Positions 33,286 through 42,410 of a stretch of 64,000 nt of DNA are shown piece by piece; position 1 is the first letter of the stretch, and each line of letters begins with the position of its first letter. The position numbers were made by a program, and so were the translations under genes. A model generated the notes under the pieces. It had not been told where the DNA came from, did not search any database, and worked only from the letters and a program-made list of their open reading frames with translations. The DNA comes from Pleurodeles waltl (taxonomy: Eukaryota > Chordata > Amphibia > Caudata > Salamandridae), in the NCBI RefSeq assembly GCF_031143425.1, contig NC_090447.1, positions 132,327,106 to 132,391,105 of the forward strand, in the 5' to 3' direction.

Positions 33286-33728
33286 TATATTAGAATTTAA
33301 CAAATGTGGAAGTGCTTTTGTTATTTAACAATTACATTTTTGTAATATTGCTCATGGAGATGTTGTTATAGGAGGTCCTGATGAAATCCTAGGGGTACTC
33401 TCCGGATGAAACACGTGTTGACGAAGACGCTGGACTGAATTGATAACTTTTGGGATCGATTACGTAGGATATGATTGGATCTGTGGATACAATTTTTGGA
33501 CTGTAGAGGAGAATATACAATGAACGTTGATTTTGTTTAATAATGGACTGAATACTTTGGAACTTATAACTCAGGAGGATATTATTTAGAGAGCGAACTA
33601 TACTATTGAAATTTCTTAATTTGTTTATTTGACTTCACTCTGTACAAATATATGTATAATTATAATACTTTATGAAATTTGTTATGCTTTATATTTTTCA
33701 CGTGTGCATATGTCAAATTTTGCAATTT
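33286..33728 (+). repeat. Right arm of a large inverted repeat
   Basis: The plus strand includes CCGGATGAAACACGTGTTGACGAAGACGC near 33402, a motif type seen in leader or tail regions of vertebrate Penelope-like elements. With the left arm and a 241-bp spacer (33045-33285) it could form a long cruciform. Estimated identity between arms is high, with roughly a dozen scattered differences. Confidence 0.9.
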
Positions 33729-34201
33729 AGATAACTTTGTGTTGTCGTTTTGGGGGTTATAGAGGGTGTAACCCTAGTCCTTTGCACCGTGTATTACATT
33801 TAGGTTTAATTTTATATGTTTAGAGCAGGAGCGCCTAGTGCTCACAAATCACCCCTCCTAACTATTGCCTAGTAATTGTAGTTATATTTCATTGCACTTA
33901 ATTAAGACGCTATGCTCTATAACTGCTGCTCATAAAAATACTGAATTGCACAAACTATACACGCAGAGATGAGTGAAATATGCAAATTATCACCACTATT
34001 GAGGGAGGGTGAAGGGGTATCATGAATCACTTGAGGTTTTTCCTCACCATGAATCATAGGCAGTCCTCACACTTATCCATTGTAATACATAGCATTTTAC
34101 ACTGCACATCTGCATACATATTTGACCGAAATATAAACCCGGAGTACTACAAGCGTAAGTCAGATGTCCTCATAGTAGCGTCCTTGCGAATTGAACCCTT
34201 A
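33729..34201. other. Right flank of the inverted repeat, no gene seen
   Basis: AT-rich. It may be a continuation of the retroelement forming the right arm (AGAGCAGGAGCGCCTAGTGC near 33821). One 93-codon ORF (34022-34303) runs into the next MITE and is not credible. Confidence 0.35.
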
Positions 34202-34920
34202 GGGCCAGATGTAGGAAGCACTTTGCGAGTCGCAAACGGCAAAATTTGCCGTTTGCGACTCGCAAATGCGTGTTTCCTATGCAGAAATGCATTTTGCGAG
34301 TAGTTACCGACTCGCAAAATGCATTTCCGAATCGCAAATAGGAAGGGGTGTTCCCTTCCTATTTGCGATTCGCAATGGTATGCAATTCCATTTGTGACCG
34401 CTTATGCGGTTGCAAATGGAGTCGCAGTTACCATCCACTTGAAGTGGATGGTAACCCATTCGCAAACGGGAAGGGGTCCCCATGGGACCCCTTCCCCTTT
34501 GTGAATGGACCCCAAAATATTTTTTCAGGGCAGGGAGTGGTCCAAGGGACCACTCCCTGCCCTGAAAAAAACGAAACAAAAGGTTTCGGATTTTTTGAAA
34601 TGCAGCTCGTTTTCCCTTAGGGAAAACGGGCTACATTTAAAAAAAAAAAAAAAACTGCTTTATTGAAAAGCAGGTCGCTAACATGGAGGCCTGCTGACTA
34701 CAGCAGGCCTCCATGTTAGCGAGTGCCTATACTCGCTATGGGGGCGCAATTTGCGACCCACCTCATGAATATTCATGAGGTGGGTCATTGCGACCCCATA
34801 GCGAGTTGCAGTCGGTGTCTGAGACACCGTACTGCATAGCAATTTGCGAGTTGCAAATTGCGAGTCGGAAGGACTCGCAATTTGCAACTCGCAAATTGCT
34901 TCCTTCCTACATCTGGCCCC
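34202..34920. mobile_element. 718-bp palindrome-rich MITE with Harbinger-like ends
   Basis: Ends are GGGCCAGATGTAGGAAGC at the left and the same order (GGGGCCAGATGTAGGAAG) inward from 34920. TTA/TAA border both sides. The interior is a series of perfect hairpins, for example GCAAACGGCAAA/TTTGCCGTTTGC, ACCATCCACTT/AAGTGGATGGT, GGGACCACTCCC types and CCTCATGAATATTCATGAGG. An A-run lies near 34638-34653. It has the same left end as the transposase-bearing element at 62504 and the same interior as 15984-16655. Confidence 0.85.
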
Positions 34921-35494
34921 TAATGTTTTAAACAACTGAATATTTTCTTTTTTATGTGTGCAATCACTGGAACATTGGAAAGTAATATGTGCTTAGTCTG
35001 TCTGTAGTTACAAGTATTTTTAATTTGTAGCCGAACATTTCTAAATGTCCAGGTATAGAATTTTTTTAATAATAATTGAAATGAGCTAGAGGCATGAGCA
35101 AAACTATAATTGGCAAAGCAGTAATTAGTTTACAGGATCGTCAGCTCAGACAATTGCTATATTATTCTGTAGCCGTGTACATATCAATATTTATTCTGGC
35201 TGAATCTGCAGCTTTCCTGAGATACAATTGCTTTTGATAAACAGTAGCTTTTTCTTATCTTGCTAAGTCATTTGTAGGTAGATTTTAAACCATAAACACA
35301 GAATTTACACATGAACAATGTATTTTGACCTATGTGAGTTCACTGCCAGGGCTGGTTTGAGCCTCAGTTTCCAGTTACCGCATGACCTGTTTGTGCCGTA
35401 GATCACAAAAATGTTCTGTGAGCAGAAACGTCTATTGCTGACTTACTTCATGATTTCCAAGGGCATGGAAATCTACTAATTGAAAATGGTCGAT
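34921..35494. other. Gene-free AT-rich spacer
   Basis: No coding signal, repeat or RNA structure recognised between the MITE and the DIRS terminal hairpin. Confidence 0.4.
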
Positions 35495-35498
35495 TATT

Positions 35499-35780
35499 TA
35501 CTGGTAATCTTCATTACTCTGATTCTTTCTTCGTTGTCCCATTCCTGACTAGGTGGAGTGAGTGTGCTCATTCACTCCCAGTATTACTATATGCAAAGCT
35601 GTTTCTTCCCTTTCTATGAAAGGGTAAAAGTCACAGAACAAAAAGTCCCTCCTCTTCCTCCTGAGCTTCCTGTTTACTACCAAGACCCAAAACATGGACT
35701 GGTGAAAGAAACGGGGGGAAGGGAGAAACGTAAGGAATGGGATGAGTAAGGAAGAATCAGAGTAATGAAGATTACTAGTA
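35499..35780. repeat. Inverted repeat at the DIRS 3' end
   Basis: CTGGTAATCTTCATTACTCT at about 35499 is matched by the complementary AGAGTAATGAAGATTACTAG at about 35758, with arms of about 28 nt around 230 bp. This fits the terminal/internal complementary regions of DIRS elements, but the far end is missing. Confidence 0.65.
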
Positions 35781-36733
35781 AGTAATCAAAGCATTAACTC
35801 TGCTTCCTTTCCACGTCCCAGAACTAGGGGGAGGAATGCCAAAGCAAAAACCTCTTTCAGCAGCCCCCAAGGAACCACCAAGGACACAGAAACTGCAAAA
35901 AGAAAGCTCTTTCTTCAATACAACTGAGCAGGAAAATGTATCAGCTCCTCGAGAAAACATCTCTAGGATAAAAAGAGAGTGAAACAAGGAAAAGGTGATA
36001 ACAACAAAAAACACCTATGGGGAAGATTTTGCAGAATTCAAGATCCCTGAACCAAAGGATAACACTGACCCCCAAACCATACACAACCTATAATGAGAAA
36101 TGAAGGTGGATGGAGAAGAACAAGTGGCGGCCCTGTAGATATCTTTAAGGGGAATGCATAGACGAATCTGCCCAAGAAACTGCTATACCTCTAGTAGAAT
36201 GAGCTTTAATCCATCCTGGGATCTCTCTGCTTTGAGGCAGATAAGCTGAAGAAGTCACTGACTTCACCCAAAGGGACAAGGTAGAGGAAGATGGCTTCTT
36301 GTCTTTCCTCACTTGACCAAAATTGAGAAAAAGACGATCAGACTGTCTAAACTTCGAAGATCTCGAGAGATTAATCTTCAGAGCACTAAAGACATTCAAA
36401 AGAAGGGTCAGAAGCTTCCTGCTGTAATTTCTGAAGGACAAGCTCCTGTTCACAGTGAAAAGAGGAATTTATCTTTTGCAGAAACTTAGGATCAAGAGAA
36501 ATAATGACCTTTTCATCAAGGATTCACAAATAGGGGTAGCGACAAACTAGGTTATTCAGTTCTCTCAAACGCCTGGCTGTGTTAATGGCCACCAAGGTAA
36601 GGATCTGCAAGTGATAAAGAATCAGAGGAAGATCCCACAGATGAAAAGGGTTATGGAACCTACGTTTTAGGAGGTGAAACCCTTAGAGGGCTTTAAGGCC
36701 ATGACTTCAATAGATATAGATTGTCCCAGGGAG

Positions 36734-37465
36734 CACTAAGGGCCAGATTTAAGAAAAGTGGCCCTGCAGTCAGTGCAACTCCACTTTTCTTGTGTCCCTT
36801 AGCGCCCCCCTAATGCCACTATATGTGCACCATATCTACGATACGGTGCACCATGTTGGTAGTTAGGGAACTAGTCTCACAATTTTTGATGCTAGTTCAG
36901 AGCTTTGACGGACTAGCCTAAAAGATTTTATACATCTCAGAAAAGAGTCACTGTTCACTCTAATTCCCACCCCCCACCACTGCCTACACTCCATCTTCCA
37001 TGCCCATGTGAAACCTTCCTGTATAATGATGAATATGTTCTTTTGACTGCCTGTACTGTTGTAAAGCACTCTGATACCCTTGGGTCTTGCCAGCGCTATA
37101 GAAAACTCTAAATAAAATAAAATAAATGAATAAAGCCCATTGAGGCCCATTGTAAACAATGGAGTGTCTCTTTTAATGCCTGCTCAGAGCAGGCGTTACA
37201 AGCGCTGAAAAAATGATGCAAAGAAACCTCTTAGATTTCTTTGCACCATTATTTCAGCTCCCAGAATGGTGGAATGCCGTCTTTGTATACATTATGCCTG
37301 GCACAGGCATAATGTAGCGCAAAGAGTTACAAAGTGGCGCATTGCATGCAATGCTTTGTAAATTTGGCGCAGCGATTTTTGCTTCATTAGGCCACATTAA
37401 CGTTAAAAAAATATGCTAATGTGGTGCATGGAGGAGCTGGGGGCTCTTAAATCTGCCCCTTAGTG
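36734..37465. mobile_element. MITE inserted in the DIRS recombinase
   Basis: Terminal inverted repeats are CACTAAGGGCCAGATTTAAG at the left and CACTAAGGGGCAGATTTAAG inward from 37465 on the reverse strand. The interior has stem-forming blocks (GCAAAGAAACCTC/GATTTCTTTGC, AATGCCTGCTCAGAGCAGGC). It contains a smaller insertion (36866-37134). Confidence 0.8.
36866..37134 (+). repeat. SINE or L2-like retroposon tail inside the MITE
   Basis: Ends with GTAAAGCACTCTGATACCC, CAGCGCTATAGAAAACTC and an (AATA/AATG)n tail (37109-37134), the layout of L2-type LINE 3' ends and SINEs that share them. The family cannot be named by eye. Confidence 0.5.
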
Positions 37466-37683
37466 AAGAACCGCTAAAGCTTAAGGGTATCAAGCAAGAG
37501 GCACTTATCAAACCCCTCCTGAAGGAATTGAAACATTTTAGTGGTGGGAGTAGAAACAGCAGACACAGACCTTTCCCAGCCCCACTTATCCAAGTAACCC
37601 TAGTAATGCTCATAAGCCTTATTTCATGGAAACTTGCCTAGAAGACTGAAGAGAACATGATGCCATCAAAGAAAGACCCTTAT

Positions 37684-39060
37684 TTATGAGACCCTCCCTC
37701 TCAGTCTCCTTAACTTGGCCAGAGTCTGCAGTGGAAGAAGAAGGTCAGACATGGGAGACAGATCTCGAGAAAAGAGCCACTCCTGTTCCAGAGCCAGAAG
37801 CCTGAGAAGAGGGAACCAAAGTTTCCGAACCCAAAAATGAATGATCACAACCACCTCCGTTTCTTCCCTGAGCAGGCATGCTAGAAAATGCTGAATCATA
37901 GAAATTGGAAGAAATGTGTAGAGAAGACCAGGCGGCCAAGGACTCATTAGAGCATCGGTGACCAAGGCATTCGGAAAGAGGAACCTGTAGAAAAAGAGAG
38001 GAAGCTTAGCATTTAGCGGAAAAGAAACAATTTCCACCATGGGACCCCCCTCAATGACTGCAAATCTGACACAATACTTGAGGAGCCAGAACAAAGTCCT
38101 GAGAGGACAGGAATTCCTTACTCAACTCATCTGCCTGACAGTTCATCCCCCCTAAATGTGGATGGCTTTCAATCCCAAAATGTTGATTTCTGCCCAGGAG
38201 ACAATGAGGCGAGCAAGGTTGTTGAGGGAAGAAGAGCCAGTGCCAAACTGGCGATTGATGTATGACATCACCACCCGGTTGTCGACATGGACTACCACAC
38301 TGTGACCTCTCTGGGCAATCGTGAAGGGAAGCAGGGCATTCCAGACCCCGCTGATTTCTTTTGAGTTTGATGATCTTGCACTCTTCCCTGCAGTCGACAG
38401 ACCCTGAGCTGTGAAATCCCACAACACTGACCTCCAACCAACACTGCTGGCATTGGTTGTAAGAATTACTGGGTCCGACTATCAAAGCGGGGAACCCCTC
38501 TCCAGAGAAGGAGGGTGCAATCACCAAGAGAGTTTCTGTCTGATTGATGCTGACACAGGGATCTGAGCATCGTAGTTGACTCTGGCTGGGGTCCACCGGA
38601 GCAGAATATGATGGACCACCTGGCCCAGGGGAAGACGGGCATAAGGTATGACCTCCAAAGTCGCTGCCAGAAAGACAGAAGGAGAGGCAGAGAACACTAA
38701 CAATGTTTTATCACTGTGACAGAATGTCCTGTCTAAAAGGGCTATGTAAAAGCCGCTGCTTATTATCTGTCCCTGAAGTTGCAACCAAACTCTTGCAGAT
38801 GCCTTCTGTACTCCCAACAGGTTCTGAAGGAACCGTCTCAGCTTGATACGCCTGGATTTGGGAAGGGAAATTGTGTCCTGGATCAGGTAAAAAACTGCAG
38901 TCTCTGATATGGGGGTCGGAGAGACTTTGAGAGATTGATCAAAAAAGCAAACTCCTCCTGTGTTGAAACAGTAATGGCCATCTCTGCCACAGCTTTCTGC
39001 TGCAAAGGGTCCCAAATAAGCAGATCATCCAGATAGGGATGGACGATGATTCACCTACAA
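37684..39060 (-). pseudogene. DIRS reverse transcriptase (catalytic part) and RNase H
   Basis: The RT active site reads HPYLDDLLIW at about 39020-39050, with YLDD intact. Downstream, 38521-39015 covers the rest of RT. RNase H is in 38152-38427 (VVVHVDNRVVMSYINRQFG, then LARLIVSWAE). A region with FWVRKLWFPLLRLLALEQEW (37684-38094) matches the segment after RNase H in DIRS proteins. A frame change occurs between most parts. RT and RNase H copy DIRS RNA to DNA. Confidence 0.8.
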
Positions 39061-39790
39061 TGCAGAAGGCCTATGTATTGTTTTCACTTAAACTAAGAGG
39101 ACACAATGGCAAAAAAATTCAGCTCTCTTAGTTTAAATAATGAATTTATTAAGGCACTTCCCAAATATCAAACACAAGTCATACAAATATATGATAATAA
39201 GAATATAACTGAAATGCAACAGAACATGTGTAAATACAAAGATGAATGCATATATCAAGTGGTCAAGACTCAAAACAAAGAAATGTGCAAAGTGTTAACA
39301 GACCATGTATGTATAAGCTAAAAAAATAAGATTTAAAATACATCACCATGGGGGTTGACATCATCCTCGCAAGCGAGACTGGGGAACCCTTGATCAGCCA
39401 AGGCAGGAGACCCCGGATCTGGGCAGCACGTCCGTTCCACAGGCAAGTTCCTGTCTTAGCGCTAAGTCTCTCCATCTTTTATACCTTAAACCACCTCAAG
39501 AAGGAGGGTTCTAGGACCGCCCCCAACCTGTTATGGAATTAAATGATGGCTGTACTTCGTCTGTATCAAAAACACCCAAAGGAGCTGGATAGGCTTCCAA
39601 TGATTGTTCTGAAACAGACTTGTACATTCCTCTGATAAAAACGTCTCAGCCTTGTGAACTCGTATCTAGACTGCATCCCACATAATATGTTCCAGCACTG
39701 GCCGGCTCATCCCAGTTGAAGAGAAAAACATGGTTTGTAAGGAAAAATACCTGCACTGCCCTGCAACTGCAGCTGTGTACATAATGGAGT
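39060..39790 (-). repeat. Probable solo LTR inserted in the DIRS RT
   Basis: This block interrupts RT between ALFRNE-type residues and the YLDD motif. On the minus strand it has a GGTATAAAAGATGG promoter-like box (about 39476-39489) followed about 340 bp later by AATAAA (39136-39141), as in an LTR with U3, R and U5. No partner LTR or internal genes are present. Exact ends and target duplication are unclear. Confidence 0.5.
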
Positions 39791-39898
39791 CACTCACCCA
39801 AAACGGAGTTGATGGTCAAATTATGGTTTCATTTCTAAATAGCATCACGGCCTATCACTGGAGCCAAACCCTTTGTAAAAATCAAGGGGGTTTGGTCT

Positions 39899-40297
39899 TC
39901 AGTCCGAATGGGAGTACCTGGAACTGCTAGTGCTAGGACTCCAGGGAAAACCTGATAAACAACTGTGAGGCAAGAGCCAAAGGAATATGGAGATATGCAT
40001 CCTGAGATTGATCTTCAACAGGAAATCTCCCGGAGAAATCTGAGGAATTACTTGCTGCGAAGTGTTCAGCTTGAAGTGTATTGTATGAATGAAGCTGTTC
40101 AGGAAACGCAGGTCTATGACCATCCAATTATCTCCTTTATGACCAGAAGCACATGAGAATAATGCCCATAACCTTTCTCTTGAGTTGGTACTTTGATTAA
40201 GGCCTGCTTGCGTAGAGAAGTGATAATTTCTTCCAAAGCCAGTCTCTTTACAACTGTCAGGAATCCCCAAGGTGCCTCGTGCGTTATCTGTCAGCAT
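39899..40297 (-). pseudogene. DIRS reverse transcriptase, N-terminal part
   Basis: Contains MVIDLRFLNSFIHTIHFKLN then ISPGDFLLKINLR, the DIRS RT motifs before the catalytic box (usual forms: DLRxLN and PGDFLxxIDLxDAYLH). The second motif has lost its aspartate (NLRMH). It is continuous in order with the YLDD part at 39050 once the LTR-like block is ignored. Confidence 0.75.
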
Positions 40298-40309
40298 TCC
40301 CAGGTATTA

Positions 40310-40865
40310 GGGTTAAATCATATCTCAGTTCTTGTTTAAACCTTCATGTTTCTAAGTAAACATAATGTGTTGTGTTACACAGCTGGTTTAATAAATGCTT
40401 GTTTTACCAATGCTTGTTTGCTAATGTGAGCAGGTGTAGACATGTGCTTCTAATTGGGTGTGGTGTAGACATGTGCTTCTAATTGGGTGTGGTGACTCGT
40501 CCACATGTGGAAACTCAACTGCTTTCCTGATTGGCTATCAATAGCAAAGTGAAGCATGCCTCCCTGCTTGGCTTTGTTTTGCTTCCTGATTTGGCAGTCC
40601 AGCCCCTGCTGTCATCCTCGTACTCAGGTCTTTTGAGGCAATTATTTTCTTCGTTCCTGTACCAGCAGACACCAGGCATTCCTCCAGCACTCCTGAAAAG
40701 ACTGCAGCTAAGTGACTAGTGTTCTCCAGTGAGTTTGTTCTTTGAGCGCCGCGCTTTCCTAGAACAGCTGGTGTATTTCAGACCTCATATTTTTGCAGAG
40801 TGCTTATCCTGAAGAGACAATGCATTTCTGAACATTCCACATTATTATTGTAGTTACTTGCCCAA
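40310..40865. other. Left flank of Harbinger copy 2, inside the DIRS interruption
   Basis: Not DIRS coding. Contains AATAAA near 40390 and a 29-bp exact tandem duplication (GTGTAGACATGTGCTTCTAA and onward at 40434 and 40463). It probably belongs to an older element or LTR into which Harbinger copy 2 inserted, with 49332-50050 as its other half. Confidence 0.4.
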
Positions 40866-40930
40866 GGCCCTCATTACAACCCTGGAGGTCTTTGTTAAAG
40901 CAGCGGTAATACCGCCAACAGGCCGGCGAA
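40866..40930. repeat. Left terminal inverted repeat of Harbinger copy 2
   Basis: The outermost 23 bases pair with the right end with about four mismatches. A GCGGTAATACCGCCAACAGG palindromic block at about 40902 matches copy 1. Confidence 0.85.
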
Positions 40931-41116
40931 AAGAAAAATGGAATCACGACCATGGCGGAAACCGCCAACATAGACAGTCACATTAACACTCCGACCGCCA
41001 CGGCAGTGGAAACAAACACCGCGGCATTAACCACCAACAGACAGGCGGAGGACAAAGTACCGCCCACTATATTAGAAGAGGCCTCTCCGCCACCTTTCCC
41101 GGGGCGGAACCAACGC

Positions 41117-41125
41117 TATAAAAAG
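41117..41125 (+). promoter_or_regulatory. TATA box of Harbinger transposase
   Basis: TATAAAAAG lies 69 bp before the transposase ATG at 41194, after a CGGGGCGGAACCAACG block conserved in copy 1 (where the box has decayed to CATCAAAAG). Confidence 0.6.
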
Positions 41126-41277
41126 CACGACGGAAACAGTACACAGAAGGGAAACGACTCACCTCTCGACACCCAATAAGGAACCAGGAAGCCATGGAGC
41201 CTGAGTTACACGTACTGCTCATGCTGGCCTTCCTCCTGCTGTATCAGGAGCAGGACAGACGCCGTCGGCGACCACGG

Positions 41278-42410
41278 TGAGTACTTCACCTACAACACAG
41301 GGGAGGGGGGAGGGAAAAGAGAGTGACACACACACGTAACACGCAATACCCCCACCCTCACCCACAACAACATACACACAAATACATGCAGCAACATTAC
41401 ATATACACCCCCACCCCCTGGAAGAACGCTAGGACAAAATTAAATGATTGTAACAATTGTAATCATGAAAAATCAGATAGTGAAAGTTCAAAAATCAGTA
41501 TATACAAATATGTACACCAACTGCACAAGTCCGGATAGTGTACCAATCATTGTCCGTGGATCAGTGGTCCCAAAATGCATGGGCTAAGCCCACACAAGAT
41601 ACCTGACTCGAAACGGAGAGAACACTGCAGGGGCATCTGATCGAAAATAAACAGGCACCTCAGGGGGAAGGGGAGCGGGGGCACCTCAGCTGGATGAACG
41701 CACAACACAACTGCTCCTCGACGGGGCTCCATGCTGATTGCTGTATCCTGGGGAGTGCAAAGCCACAGTCTCTCAAGTCTTTCCAGTGGGTGGTTTGCCC
41801 ACTGCTTTATCCTGGGGAGTGCAAAGCCACAGTCTCTCAAGTCTTTCCAGTGGGTGGTTTTCCCACTGCTTTATCCTGGGGAGTGCAAAGCCACAGTCTC
41901 TCAAGTCTTTCCAGTGGGTGGTTTACCCACTGCTTTATCCTGGGAGTGCAAAGCCACAGTCTCTCAAGTGGATAACAGTTTCCACTGGTTCTGGAGAGGG
42001 CCTTGTGCCCAGAGTGCTTCATCCTGCCAAGGACTGATTTAGTGGATTTGAATCTCCACTGGTTCTGGAGGGGGCCTTGTGCCCAGACTGCTTCATCCTG
42101 CCAATGACTGAGGTAGTGGATGTCATTCTCCACTGGTTCAGGACTGAGGTAGTGGATGTGAATCTCCACTGGTTCTGGAGGGGGCTTGTGCCCAGAGTGC
42201 GCTACATGCAGTGTGGCAGGTCCCATTCCCTCACCTGGGTGAGTCTGCCACGAGATTGCCTTGGAACAGGTAGCATGATACGCCATGGAGGTACAGACAT
42301 ACCCCACCCTGCTGCGGCTTCGCCTTCCACCTGCAGGTGCAAACAGTGATGAGAGTCATGCCTCTTGGAAGCTGGGCAGGGTCCAGGAATTCTCCTCCAG
42401 CTTCGGACGG
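41278..42410. other. Transposase intron 1, left part, with minisatellites
   Basis: Non-coding. Holds CA-rich sequence (41320-41420), the 64-bp tandem array (41737-41975) and a second run of CTCCACTGGTTCTGGAGGGG-like units (41980-42190). Confidence 0.6.
41737..41975. repeat. 64-bp minisatellite in Harbinger copy 2
   Basis: GCAAAGCCACAGTCTCTCAAG recurs with a period of 64, 64 and 63 bp (anchor base at 41761, 41825, 41889, 41952). The reverse complement shares GAGACTGTG(A/G)C(C/T)TTGCACTCCCCAG with the 82-bp units of copy 1 at the same position in the element. Confidence 0.9.

Larger units (their letters stand above)
36050..37613 (-). pseudogene. DIRS tyrosine recombinase, split by a MITE
   Basis: Minus-strand pieces show TARRLRELNNL (about 36560-36595, catalytic arginine I region), SRSSKFRQSDRLF then KAHSTRGIAVSWA (36145-36360, the HxxR box) and STFISHYRL (about 36080-36105, candidate catalytic tyrosine). 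The N-terminal portion lies at 37416-37613. These residues define the R-HxxR-Y recombinase that integrates circular DIRS DNA. A MITE (36734-37465) and several frameshifts disrupt it. Confidence 0.75.
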
